From positions 1,426,001 to 1,490,000 of the forward strand of contig MSED01000004.1 of NCBI GenBank assembly GCA_002099365.1: 64,000 bases of DNA, in the 5' to 3' direction. A model generated the notes under the pieces. It had not been told where the DNA came from and did not search any database. It saw only the letters and a program-made list of their open reading frames with translations. The translations under genes were made by a program, and so were the position numbers. How positions within the stretch are numbered: the stretch's first letter is position 1; every line of letters starts with the position of its first letter. The DNA comes from Phialophora verrucosa (lineage: Eukaryota > Ascomycota > Eurotiomycetes > Chaetothyriales > Herpotrichiellaceae). Of the stretch, positions 11,948-21,913 are shown piece by piece.

Positions 11948-12721
11948 ATGACTTCGATCCTCTCTGCCCCAACCCACCACCTCCTCCCCGACAACAACAA
12001 CAACAACATCGCTGCGGCCGCGGCCGTCTACCCCAGCCCCGATGGCCACGACAATGTGCCGCGCTCGATTCTCCCGCACCCAGAGAAAGCGTCGGGCCCT
12101 CCCACCTTGAAAGCAAGCGGCATACCGGGCAGACATGCGAAACGGCCACGCACCAACGTCACCATCGCCTGCGACGGGTGCAAGCTCGCGCGGGCCAAGT
12201 GCGACGGGAAACTCCCCTGCATGCGATGTATGAAGAAGGCTCTCCCCTGCAAATACGATCAAGGTAACGACCGGCGCCAGAACCGCGGCTGCAACGAAGA
12301 GGTCCGAGCCCTGACGGACCGGCTGAGCCAGTATCAAAGGTTCGTCTTCGCGCTACGCAGCTCGTCGCTGGGGGACGCGGGCCACACACTACAGAAACTA
12401 CGGTCACTCTCGACGGGCCCGGAAGCCCGCCACCAGGAGTCGCCGAGTCCTTACGTCACTGAAGTTGTGGCGCTGGCCGCAGCCTTGCAGCCTCTCGACG
12501 ACACCACGTCCGTCGGGCTCGTCTGTACGGATTTGGAAGAAACGGCCGCGTTGGTCGAGTGGATCAAGCGAGATATGGATTCCGCTCTGGCAACCGCGCA
12601 GCGACCGTCGTCATCCCAATCGCCGTCCCAGTTCCAACTCCAAGAGCAGTTGCACGACGAACGAGACGGCAATGGACTCGCAGCGAGACGTCTGTTTAGC
12701 GTCAAGGGACTATTGTGTTGA
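11948..12721 (+). CDS. Short Zn2Cys6 transcription factor
   Basis: This is a 257-aa intronless protein. A basic linker (KRPRTN) leads into a complete Zn2Cys6 binuclear cluster at about residues 75-100 with spacing C-x2-C-x6-C-x5-C-x2-C-x6-C (CDGCKLARAKCDGKLPCMRC is the core). Gal4-class proteins of this kind bind CGG-containing DNA half-sites in the nucleus. The N-terminus has an Asn run followed by an Ala run, encoded by an AAC repeat near 11,990-12,008. After the cluster comes a short possible coiled coil, and the C-terminus has a Ser/Gln run. No fungal-specific transcription factor middle domain is present, and the protein is much shorter than typical members; AflR-like regulators are also compact. 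The target genes are not evident from the neighbours. Confidence 0.8.
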   Translation: MTSILSAPTHHLLPDNNNNNIAAAAAVYPSPDGHDNVPRSILPHPEKASGPPTLKASGIPGRHAKRPRTNVTIACDGCKLARAKCDGKLPCMRCMKKALPCKYDQGNDRRQNRGCNEEVRALTDRLSQYQRFVFALRSSSLGDAGHTLQKLRSLSTGPEARHQESPSPYVTEVVALAAALQPLDDTTSVGLVCTDLEETAALVEWIKRDMDSALATAQRPSSSQSPSQFQLQEQLHDERDGNGLAARRLFSVKGLLC

Positions 12722-13203
12722 AGGTTGTTATGAGCTGGCTACGATAGGCATGAAACAATGCACGCTGTACTCGGTCCTTTGCAACTGGTTGAGTGTGGAG
12801 CACTGGTATGACCGGGCAAGTAGCCGCGATAGATCGTGAAGGAATTATGGCAATCATGTGAGACCTGTCACGCTACTGTAGGGGGTGTTTTCTCCGATGG
12901 GTGGCGAAAGGAATGTGACTCGCTCTCTTACTGCCGCACGAGTCAGTCCGCTGGAGCCTGTACTTTGTCCTTCCGAGAAAACAGTAGATGTGGATCCAAA
13001 TATGCACATACTACGAGTAACTAACTCTACCACAGTATGAGCACAAGTACGGGGTAATGTGTAATGTGTCCTGTGTAGCGAAGAAAGACACCCCGGATGT
13101 AAATACCGGATCCCCCCTCGCAGAGACCTCGCGGGTTCCAGAGCCACGCAACTTACGCACCTCGGCGCACCGGCTGCGGAGATGTTTATCCTCTCCATTA
13201 TGA
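12722..13203. other. Intergenic region between convergent genes
   Basis: This lies between the 3' ends of the Zn2Cys6 gene and the phosphatase gene. Open frames are short and show no domain. It presumably holds the two 3' UTRs. Confidence 0.4.
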
Positions 13204-14894
13204 TTAGGCCTTCGCCTCGATCCCGGTGCCGGGCATCACGCTTGATCCATTGCTCGAGTTCCTGGCGAGTCGCTTCTTGCTCACCAGCTTGAAGCCGCCA
13301 ACCAGGAAGAACAAGATCTCCAAGCCAAGGATCACTCCGAGGGTCACCATCGCGCCGATAACTCCCGCCACAGCCTTGCTGATCCCGCCTCCATGGCCGC
13401 TACTGTTATCCGACGAGCTAGTTCCAAGGTTACCGGATTCTCCGTCACTCAGCGCGCTGGGGCTGCACACTCCGGTCGAGTTACCGCAAGCAGTGCACCA
13501 CTCAGCCTGCGAGCCGATGCTGAAGTTCGCCGTCGAGGCAACAAACTCCGACCATGGCAGGGGAGAGCGTCCGGTGCCGAAAAGCGGGAACTCGACGGGC
13601 TCACTGATGTTGGATGTCGTGCCGTTGTGGAAGTAAAAGCGCACGCTGATGTCATCTTCAGTGGGATATGAAGTGCTGGAGACCGTGGCGTTGGTTACGA
13701 GTTCCCACACAAGACTGGACGCGTAGTCGGGGACGCCGTAGAAGTCGGGGCTGGCGACTGTAAGGTTGGCAAGGCCAAAGTACGACAGCATGCCGGCGTA
13801 GGCGCCGAACTGGATGTTCAATAGATTCTTGCCCTTGCCGGTGATAGTGCCGTTGAGAGCTTCCGTCACTTGAGCCGCAATGATGGAGCCGGTCACTGCA
13901 CGGATGGGCTCGGACTGGTTGTACGCAAGACCGAATTCGTGGTTGTCAGCAAGAGTGCGGAGTTGGAAGAAGTCCGCATCGTCGGGTAGTGCTTCACTGG
14001 CGTTGTGGATGCTGGCAACGTTGAGCAGGTCAAAGATCGTGTAGGCGTTCTTGAAACTGGCCTGGTTCTCGGCGAAAGTGCGTTCAATATAAGGATACAT
14101 GCTTGCGTAGAATGCCTTCGTGCGGGCCAAAGTATCTTGATATGCGCTGCTCTGGAAATAATTGTTGGAGCTGACTGTTTCCCAAGTCAGCTTCCGAGTC
14201 GTTGAACGGGCGGACCAATATCAAGGACGCCGCCAACATTGAGGACTTACTTTGAGCGTTGGCACAATTGGTCGAGCCTTGCAGCCAGGCGGCGTTCTCG
14301 CTGTTGGCGCCGTTTTCGACGACTTGAAGAGGGAGAATCTGATATCCGTTCAACGGTGTCTGGACGATAGTGCCATTACGAAGAGTCTGGCTACCCAATG
14401 TCTCTCCGACCGGCGGGTAAAGACCCTGAAGAAAGCCGATGCCAGATGCCTGTAGGACATTGTCCACGGGTGCGGAAGCGGTACTATAAGGGAGAGAGTC
14501 TTCATGTCAGTAAACGGAATGGGGTGCAATGGCTATTTCTCGAGGCTTTCTTACATCTGTGACAGCTTGACTATATCGGACGCGATACCATGGATTCGGT
14601 GGCTAGCATCGCTGGCAACATAGCGGCTCCGATAGTATGAGCCCGAGGTAAATATCTAGACAGCCGGAATGGTGTTAGAGACGGCTGTACTCTTGCAGGT
14701 CGACTGTTTTGCGCAAGACGGTGGAGTGTATAACTCAATCCACTGACCTCTTGATAGCCCAGGTCGGTCAACGAAGTCGGAGGAGTACTCTTCGCAGATC
14801 GGTCTCCATGCCTCGAAAAGATATAGGCACCCAAAACTGTCTCTGCTGAGACAGTGGACGACGCCAACGAGGCAAGAAGGATGGAGCTGCGCAT
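13204..14894 (-). CDS. Membrane-anchored histidine acid phosphatase family protein
   Basis: Four exons fit in phase: 14894-14748, 14655-14555, 14483-14251 and 14174-13204, giving 483 aa. Donors are GTCAGT, GTAAGA and GTAAGT, and all acceptors are TAG or CAG. Residues 1-17 form a signal peptide. The histidine phosphatase motif RHGDRS (R28, H29, G30) follows at once; its His forms the phospho-intermediate in this family. The central region has many N-glycosylation sequons, and a cysteine pair is seen late in the ectodomain. A hydrophobic segment near the C-terminus (about residues 430-455) followed by basic residues indicates a type I membrane protein facing outward. The usual C-terminal HD/HDT motif of phytases and acid phosphatases is not visible; the equivalent stretch reads IQFGAYAGM. 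Activity on phosphomonoesters is therefore likely by family but not certain. Confidence 0.82.
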
Positions 14895-15685
14895 GATGGC
14901 GGACCTGAAGTTTTAGAGCGATACTGTCAGCAATGGGTTTCGCCTTTCTCCTCGATGGATGAGGATTGTGGGCGTGGAGTGTTCCGCCCTACCTCTAGCT
15001 GGTTCAGCAATACCCAGAATAAGGCAGTCACGGTGGCAAGTCGACGAGGACCTCAAGGCTGAGAAGTGAAAAGGAGTCAAGAAGTCGGGCGCTCCTACCG
15101 TAATAAGGTCAGCGAGGCGAGCAGGGAGCTCTTATCATCATTCGCTTCGCGCGAGCATCGCACGATGAGATGTTCCTGAACATTTACCCCGCCGGCTCAA
15201 TGCTCGTAGCAATTGGCTCACAGTACCTTCATCCGCGGACATGGCCGGATTGACGAGATGCTTTTGGTTTAGAGGTGGAGGTCTCTGATCAAAACGCAAG
15301 GAAAAGAGACTCAAAGCCTCTTAGAGTTGACCTTGCCCCGAGGGAGACAGTAACAGCACCAATGGAATGCGGCAGATTCTTGCGGGCTCGCGTTAGTGAT
15401 AGGCGAGGTGTGAGTTGAGCCAGTCAAGTGAAAAGCTTAGTGGAGCATTCAACCTGCGCTGACCGTGCATGATGGTTTTCTGCCGGCTTTCCCGCTGCAG
15501 CTTGGATCAAGGTTGTACGAGTAGCTGGTCGATAAGAAAGTCGAAGCTCAACTCGAACGAGGTGAAACAACTCGGCTGTCGGTCGCACGTGACAATCCGG
15601 GCTGATTTGCCAAGACAATGACGCACTGGCCCTACTCGTACGAGACGGCGGAAAGATAATCCGGCTTCTGTTTCGGCTTTCTCTA
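14895..15685. promoter_or_regulatory. Upstream region of the phosphatase gene
   Basis: About 790 bp separate the phosphatase start from the left end of the transposon. No coding signal is convincing; the frame at 15424-15618 has no domain. The region presumably includes the phosphatase promoter. The transposon insertion bounds it. Confidence 0.35.
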
Positions 15686-15736
15686 AGTCAGACCACCGTG
15701 TAATGCACCAACCGTGTAATGCAACAGCCCCGCATT
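15686..15736 (+). repeat. Left terminal inverted repeat
   Basis: A 51-bp terminal inverted repeat, identical to the reverse complement of 17494-17544. It contains two direct copies of CCGTGTAATGCA and begins next to a TA dinucleotide. Confidence 0.95.
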
Positions 15737-15768
15737 CATCTCTTGCATATTGTCATTGCCGCAATATA

Positions 15769-17400
15769 TTAATTATCGGCGCCAGCAACGTCATATATAT
15801 GGAACACGTTGCAGAGGCTTGTGAACTCGGCCTGTTGCAATGCCTCAGAGGTTAACTGGGCCTCTTTATCTCTATCGACCCTGTCCCATGCCTCCTGGCG
15901 CGCCAGGGCTCGGTCTTGTGCCTCTTTTATCTCAACTATTGAAGCAAAGGTCTTGTTCGAGTCGATGTTAACCCGTGCACGTTTGGTGGTCGTCTTTTGG
16001 GCTATCTGAACCGATAATTGCTGAATTTGGAGGGACTGTTGCGCCGAGTGCAATATAAGCTGGTCGATCTTGCTGGCCGCCTTCCGCACAAATAACCGGG
16101 TGCCTTTTTGAGCCGTAATATCCGGAATGAGGTTCATCGCCTGTGCTTGCAAATGACGCCCGTTATGCGGTGTGACTGTAAGAACCTCTCCAGATGCTTT
16201 GCGTTTATGAGATCGTGGTGTTTGTGGTGCTGTAATAGGGGTTTCGGGGGCTTGTACCAGCTGCGAGGATCGGAGGACTTTCCGGGGGTTATATGGGTAC
16301 AATCCAGAACCCTTCCACCCAGCTTTAATATATTGAGGCGTAAGAGTGATCGCTCGAGCTATTCTGTAGAATTCGATAAATTCAAGGCGCTGGACGGGGG
16401 TTGTTTCGACGAATCTTGAGAGATTAGTAATGCTCTTGCGATAATTGCGCTTGAGAACCGAAAAGACACCAACATCAAGAGGCTGAAGGACGTGTGATGA
16501 ATGCGAAGGCATATATACCAGCTGGACATTATGGGTAAAGCATTCGAACATAAACGCAACACTAATATGAGAGCCGTGGTTATCGCAAAGGAGTAATCGG
16601 GGCGCGGTACTGTTTGCGGTCTGGGGGAGGAATATCTCTTGTAACCAGCTTAATCCGACCTCGTTTGTTGTAAAGGCGTTCTCTGTGCATTTATAATGCC
16701 AATTCGGGGGTGAGTTGTGCGGGAACCATGTTGACTGAAGGTCTTTGCCTTTAAATAGCACCAGCGGATCGATAAAATGGCCCTCCGCCGAGCAGGCCTC
16801 GATTATTGTAACCCAGTCGCGATTTTCAGGTGTTTTGCGATATGAACGTCTCTTGCTGGTTGCACCAATAACCCTCTGGTTGGCGCAGACCCCCATAGCC
16901 AGTCCGGATTCATCGAAGTTCCAGATATTAGCTGGTTGAATTTGGTGCCGAGTAACAACAGCGCGGAAGAAGGTAAAGAAGGCTTGGAGGGCGTCTGGAC
17001 TGGTGTTCTCAACACGGAGGTATTCAATCTTCCTTCCTACCTTTGATTTAACATCTGGGTGACGTGCCAGAAAGCGTGTTACCCAGTTTATGCCGACTGA
17101 AGGTGGTCCATTTGAGGCCTTCGAGATGAGGCCTGCGAATTCGCGTACTTGAGAGAAGGTTGGGGGGGCGCCAGCGTGATTGAGATCGATAATCCAGCGA
17201 ACAAGGAGGTCCTCTTGTGTAGAGGACAGCAGCTGCTGGTCTTCTCTTGCTGAACATCGAGTTTGCCCTCCTCTCAGTCGACGGCTCATGGTGGTATGGT
17301 CAACGCGGTATGCCGTCGCCGTGGCGCGAATGGAAGGGTAATCGCCGCGTCTAAAGGCACGGAGGGCCTCTTGGAGGGTTTCTTCGCTGTGAGAGGCCAT
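15769..17400 (-). CDS. Pogo/Fot1-type DDE transposase
   Basis: A 543-aa intronless transposase. The N-terminus (about residues 1-65) is a helix-turn-helix of the Psq/CENP-B type, followed by a second CENP-B-like DNA-binding domain (about 65-135, with WVTRFLARHP). The DDE superfamily-1 catalytic domain follows: first Asp in NFDESGLAMG, second in LLLCDNHGSH, third in LQPLDVGVF, with 35 residues between the second and third. The C-terminal part is basic then coiled-coil-like, and the tail is rich in Gln/Glu/Ala. All three catalytic Asp residues are present and there are no stops or frameshifts, so the enzyme should be functional if expressed. It cuts and pastes its own element at TA sites. Confidence 0.95.
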   Translation of the reverse strand: MASHSEETLQEALRAFRRGDYPSIRATATAYRVDHTTMSRRLRGGQTRCSAREDQQLLSSTQEDLLVRWIIDLNHAGAPPTFSQVREFAGLISKASNGPPSVGINWVTRFLARHPDVKSKVGRKIEYLRVENTSPDALQAFFTFFRAVVTRHQIQPANIWNFDESGLAMGVCANQRVIGATSKRRSYRKTPENRDWVTIIEACSAEGHFIDPLVLFKGKDLQSTWFPHNSPPNWHYKCTENAFTTNEVGLSWLQEIFLPQTANSTAPRLLLCDNHGSHISVAFMFECFTHNVQLVYMPSHSSHVLQPLDVGVFSVLKRNYRKSITNLSRFVETTPVQRLEFIEFYRIARAITLTPQYIKAGWKGSGLYPYNPRKVLRSSQLVQAPETPITAPQTPRSHKRKASGEVLTVTPHNGRHLQAQAMNLIPDITAQKGTRLFVRKAASKIDQLILHSAQQSLQIQQLSVQIAQKTTTKRARVNIDSNKTFASIVEIKEAQDRALARQEAWDRVDRDKEAQLTSEALQQAEFTSLCNVFHIYDVAGADN

Positions 17401-17493
17401 AGTAATCGAGTATGAACAAGAGGAGAGTGGTTGGTGGTATGCTGGTGCGATAATGAAAGAGAGATAGTTGCAAGAACGCGTGCCTTACGCGTA

Positions 17494-17544
17494 AATGCGG
17501 GGCTGTTGCATTACACGGTTGGTGCATTACACGGTGGTCTGACT
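17494..17544 (-). repeat. Right terminal inverted repeat
   Basis: A 51-bp terminal inverted repeat matching 15686-15736 with no mismatch, followed by TA at 17545-17546. Confidence 0.95.
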
Positions 17545-17773
17545 TAGCAAGGATGGACACAGTAATAATGAGCAGAACAAACGACCCCTGCGGAACTCTA
17601 GTCTCTCTTGCTTGATATGCCATAGCCAGGGGCCGGTTCGACCGACCTGTGCTCTGTTGCACTCTATCACCGCGTAGGCTTTGGTGAGTCTTCTATCCCG
17701 GGGAGCGTTTGAGCAATTACTCAAGATCCCACCCAGCATCGCGCGCCGAAAATGCGTATGTGAGTAGTATCGT

Positions 17774-19774
17774 CTAATATGACCTCTTCTTGGGGGGTAC
17801 CGTCTCACACTCGCTCTGATCAAGTGTTTCAAAAACCACGTCTCGGTATCCGACAGCGATCTCTTCACTGACGGCTTTCTGCCAGCTCAAGCTATGTCGC
17901 ATGAATCTCTGGTCGTCTCTTTCCGCAAAATCTTCTCGGGCATGAGAGCCACGAGATTCTTTTCTTTCAAGGCCGCTTTTCGCTGTTTGCGCGGCACAGG
18001 TCAGCAAGTTTCTCAACTCCAGTGTCTCCACAAGGTCTGAGTTCCAAATCAGACTCTTGTCCTTGACACAGAGGTCTGAACGGAACTTCTGCTCGACTTG
18101 GCGTAGACTTTCGAGACCGGTGGTGAGGCTGTCTTCGTTTCTGAACACTGCAACATCCGTCTGCATCGCCCTCTGCATGTCGGCTCTCAGCTCAGATGTC
18201 AGCTTCGTCCCGTCGGCATTGCGGTAATGTTCGAGGTCGACAAAGGCTTCAACCCCAGTCTCTGACGAGACACTTCCGCCGGTTCGAAGGAACGGCATGC
18301 CTTTCTCGTTGCTCTTAGCGATATGCCCTGCAGCCGCTCTCCCGAATACCACGATGTCCAGCAAGCTATTTGCTCCTAAGCGATTAGCTCCGTGGACGGA
18401 GACACACGCCGCCTCTCCCGCAGCATACAATCCGGCGACAGCCGTCTCCTTGCCACTGCTTGGATCGACATTCAGGACTTGACCCTTCCAGTTTGTAGGT
18501 ATGCCACCCATGCAATAGTGCACTGTCGGGAGGACGGGGATTGGTTGCTTCGTAATGTCGACGCCAGAGAATATGCTCGCCGTCTCTGCAATGCCGGGCA
18601 ATCTCTCCATGAGGATCTCCTTGGGCAAGTGCGACAACTGGAGGAAGATATGGTCCTTGAGCGGCCCGCACCCTCGCCCTTCTCTGATCTCCATATTCAT
18701 GCTCCGACTGACGACATCGCGGCTCGCCAAGTCCTTCGCCGTCGGGGCGTACCTCTCCATAAACCGCTCGCCCTCGCCGTTCAGTAAATACCCGCCTTCC
18801 CCCCTGGCCCCTTCGGAAATCAACACCCCAGCCCCATAGATCCCACTCGGGTGAAACTGCACAAACTCCATATCCTGGAGAGGCAAGCCCGCCCTCGCCG
18901 CCATGGCAAGTCCATCCCCCGTCGACGTGTGCGCCGACGTGGCACTGAAATAGCACCGTCCATAACCGCCCGTCGCGAGGATCGTATTCCGGGCAAACAC
19001 GCGATGCAGCGTCCCGGTCTCCATGTCCAGCGCCGTCAGCCCGATACAAGCATCCCCGTCCATGATGAGATCCAGCGCAAACCACTCGATATGGAACAGA
19101 CAGTCGTGTTTCAATGCCTGCCCGTAGAGCGCATGCAGCATCGCGTGGCCCGTCCGGTCCGCCACGCAAGCCGTCCGATGAGCCTGACCGCCGGTGCCGA
19201 AGTTCAGGCTCTGCCCGCCCAGCGGCCGCTGGTAGATGGAGCCGGCCTCGGTGCGGCTGAACGGCATGCCGTATTCCTCGAGCTCACGCACCGCGCGCGG
19301 CGCCTCGCGGCACATGTAGTGGATGGCATCCTGGTCGCCTAGCCAGTCGGAGCCCTTGACCGTGTCGTACATGTGCCACCGCCAGTCGTCGTCGTGCATG
19401 TTGCCCAACGCGGCGTTGATGCCGCCCTGCGCGGCGACCGTGTGAGATCGCGTGGGAAACAGTTTCGTCACCACCGCCGTGTCGAGCCCGGCTTCCACGA
19501 GCCCGACTGCCGCCCGGAGGCCCGCGCCACCCGCTCCAACCACCACCGCATCGTACACGTGGTCGATGACTTCGAACTTGGCATTAATGGCCTTGATTGT
19601 TGATGTCGAAGCCCTTCGCCGCTGTTGGTGGCTCCATAGCTTTCGTATCTGCGGTCTGGGCATCCATTGCGGAGGCTGCTGCGGTGAGGAGCTGTGTGTC
19701 GCCCGCGTAGCACATAACGGGCTTGGGCGTAGCCGGGGCCGCGCTCGAGGAAATAACTGCGACGGCACGTGCAT
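17774..19774 (-). CDS. sdh1: Succinate dehydrogenase flavoprotein subunit, divergent
   Basis: This protein oxidises succinate to fumarate with covalent FAD as subunit A of mitochondrial complex II. The chosen start at 19774 gives 666 aa and an Arg-rich, acid-free presequence of about 55 residues suited to mitochondrial import; the open frame extends upstream to 19915, but that part does not look like a presequence. Visible motifs are the dinucleotide fold GAGGAGLRA, the FAD-attachment region SHTVAAQGG with its His, EGARGEGGYL, PTAKDLASRDVVSR, HGANRLGANSLLD, and the C-terminal RKESRGSHAREDF. The gene has no intron. Several normally invariant positions differ from the usual fungal Sdh1: RPLGGQS for RAFGGQS, HPSGIYG for HPTGIYG, VHYCMGG for VHYNMGG. 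That suggests a second, paralogous copy, with the standard gene elsewhere. Confidence 0.9.
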   Translation of the reverse strand: MHVPSQLFPRARPRLRPSPLCATRATHSSSPQQPPQWMPRPQIRKLWSHQQRRRASTSTIKAINAKFEVIDHVYDAVVVGAGGAGLRAAVGLVEAGLDTAVVTKLFPTRSHTVAAQGGINAALGNMHDDDWRWHMYDTVKGSDWLGDQDAIHYMCREAPRAVRELEEYGMPFSRTEAGSIYQRPLGGQSLNFGTGGQAHRTACVADRTGHAMLHALYGQALKHDCLFHIEWFALDLIMDGDACIGLTALDMETGTLHRVFARNTILATGGYGRCYFSATSAHTSTGDGLAMAARAGLPLQDMEFVQFHPSGIYGAGVLISEGARGEGGYLLNGEGERFMERYAPTAKDLASRDVVSRSMNMEIREGRGCGPLKDHIFLQLSHLPKEILMERLPGIAETASIFSGVDITKQPIPVLPTVHYCMGGIPTNWKGQVLNVDPSSGKETAVAGLYAAGEAACVSVHGANRLGANSLLDIVVFGRAAAGHIAKSNEKGMPFLRTGGSVSSETGVEAFVDLEHYRNADGTKLTSELRADMQRAMQTDVAVFRNEDSLTTGLESLRQVEQKFRSDLCVKDKSLIWNSDLVETLELRNLLTCAAQTAKSGLERKESRGSHAREDFAERDDQRFMRHSLSWQKAVSEEIAVGYRDVVFETLDQSECETVPPKKRSY

Positions 19775-20244
19775 CTCCCTGTGGACTTTTCCAGTGTTTT
19801 CAGATAGGTGCCTCGCAAGACTGGACAAGAGATGACGGGCGGTGTGCGTAATACACTCACTACGAGGACAGGAAATGGCACAAGAGCGAGACAGTGGATC
19901 AAGGATTATGGACAAGAGATCTCCGAGACGAGTCTTGGACGCTCTCGAAATTGGGGAATCGGCGGGGAGGCCCGGCTGATTGGGGCTCCGAGGTCGCTGG
20001 CGTCTCGAAATCCTACTCCTCGGCTCCCCGAGTCTTGTCGCCAGCCACTGAGAGTGTCGCCATTGCTCAGCTTACATGCATAGATGTCAACATGCCGAGA
20101 TTGCACATGCACTATAACATACTCGGACGGAAAAGCTCTCTGATAAAGATGCAGTGTCTGCTTTTTCAGCTATATGCACCCCGTGCAACAATTTACATTC
20201 CTATTCCCGGTTTTGGGCCTTCCTTCCGATAAGACACATCTTTT
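19775..20244. other. Spacer upstream of sdh1-like gene
   Basis: This 470-bp stretch lies between the start of the succinate dehydrogenase gene and the stop of the S28 peptidase gene, both on the minus strand. No gene is recognised. It should hold the dehydrogenase promoter and the peptidase 3' UTR. Confidence 0.4.
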
Positions 20245-21913
20245 CTACGACTTGGTCGCGTTCCACTCGGCCATCCAGCCCTGCGCAGCTTGCACAATCG
20301 CCCTCTGAGCGCTGGCCACGGGCGCCGGCGGCAGATCCGCTGTCGTTTCATTTGGGAACAATCCGTTTTCATCCCAATGGTGGACCGCTCCCTGTATGAG
20401 AATGACAGGCTCGCTTGCTGTGCTGGTGTGGTTAAGCACATCCGGTTCGGACAGCGTAGCCAACGTGGTGACCGGGCGCCAGGGGTCGGCTTCACCCCCG
20501 ACGGTCGCCAAGCGAGGGTAAGAGATGTTGAAGCCACCGTACTTGTTGACAGCATTCACGTTAGGTGGCGTAGTGATGTTGAATGCAAGCCGGCAGACGT
20601 TGGTCAGGTACTTGACGGTTAGAAGACGAGAAATCAGGGGAAGTCGGTCCTTTGGCACATTAGCTCCGTCTTGGATGTATCCCCATTCTGTGCAGTACTG
20701 GTAAGCCCAGGATAAAGAGTTATAGTTCGTTGTGTTCTTGAGCGTGTACATCGGTGCCGATGCATTATGGTTGTTGTAGCATTCGTCTAATGTAGCATCG
20801 CACGAGCCAACGTAGCTGTCATTGATCCAGGCCAGCCAGTTGAGGAACGGATTGAGCAATTGCGCACTTTCGTTGCCCCAACCTCCAGCGTCGATGAGAG
20901 CGGTGGCATTGGCCTTCATCGAAGCGTATTTCGGCCACAATAGAGTGTTCGAGGTGATGTTGCCACAATAGTAGCTAAAGTCTGGACTGTTGACTTCAGG
21001 GTCCCAATTCCTGGACTGCCACCAGCCGATTCCACCAGATGCAAGATTCGCAAGATCGTCACTGTGTGTCAGACTCTGCATGCCGAATCCGCGCTTCAAC
21101 TGAGACACAGTCGTGGCATTGTTCTTCTCTAGGATGTTGTCAAGAATATTGATCAGCTTTACCTGGTTGGCAATGCACTTGGGTGGACCATATTCGCGGA
21201 CTGGCTCGTAGTATTGCCAATAGTCGTAGAGTGCCTCGGTGACTCCCGAGGATGAGATTGCGCCCCAATAGATGTCGGGATACAGCTTCCGCAAGAATGA
21301 TACAACCCCTCCAGAGTAGGATCCACCATATGCCAGGTACGGCGTACCAGGTGCGGTCAAATTCTGATTCTCCATGCCCGGGAACACGACATTCGAGGCA
21401 AAGTATGCTTGATCAGCTACTGCTTGATCCGTTGACAAGAAGCGTAGATTCTTGGTCGAGAGATCTGGTGTCGGGAAGCTCTTCCCATAGTATCTGTGCT
21501 CAAGGATGACTCCAATGCCGTTCAATGCTGATGCTAGCTGGTATACAATTCCCTTCTGCAGATACGGCAAACGCGTGCTGGCATCGGTCTCGCCACTCTG
21601 CAGTACTATGACAGGACCTCCGGGCTGATAGTATGTTGCATCGAAATAGTATCGGAGTTTGAACGTCTTGTTCGAGTGAGGTTCGTAGCGTGACGCATTA
21701 TGAAAATGGTCGACCGGGACGTCAAGGTAATGAGCTGGGTAGAGCTCCGTTGGGTCGACATCTTCGGCCTGCCGTGCCAGCAGTCTGAGAGGAGCGGGTG
21801 CCAAGTTTCTGGTCGAGGTCAGTTTCTGGATCCGTGAATGTTGCTATGTTCACCTACGTCGCTTGGACCAGCGCACAGCCGGCAGCAGACAGAAATGTAA
21901 AAAGACCCTTCAT
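20245..21913 (-). CDS. Secreted serine peptidase of family S28
   Basis: Family S28 contains prolyl carboxypeptidase, DPP II-like enzymes and fungal acid prolyl peptidases, which cut after proline at acidic pH. Two exons, 21913-21858 and 21808-20245 (49-nt intron, GTAGGT donor, CAG acceptor), give 539 aa. Exon 1 encodes the signal peptide (residues 1-18). The start of the mature protein, with HYLDVPVDHFHN, is typical for the family. Catalytic Ser is in GGSYSGG (about residue 182), Asp in GGEADPWRP, and His in GAVHHWDENG. Many N-glycosylation sequons and several Cys support extracellular location. The family and the triad are clear; substrate preference is not. Confidence 0.93.

Larger units (their letters stand above)
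15686..17544 (-). mobile_element. Complete Fot1/Pogo-like DNA transposon
   Basis: The element is 1,859 bp long. The 51-bp ends at 15686-15736 and 17494-17544 are perfect inverted repeats of each other by eye. Both sides are flanked by TA (15684-15685 and 17545-17546), the target duplication expected of the Tc1/mariner superfamily. Each end contains the word CCGTGTAATGCA twice in direct orientation, about 17 bp apart, a candidate transposase binding site. One uninterrupted transposase ORF fills the interior. Length, TA target and gene content match the fungal Fot1 group of the Pogo branch. Perfect ends and an intact ORF point to recent insertion with no sign of RIP decay. Confidence 0.96.

Noticed and set aside
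18384..19169. 261-codon frame antisense-shifted within the succinate dehydrogenase gene
   Set aside because: It is a frame shadow of a clear coding sequence, with Gly/Arg-rich translation and no domain.
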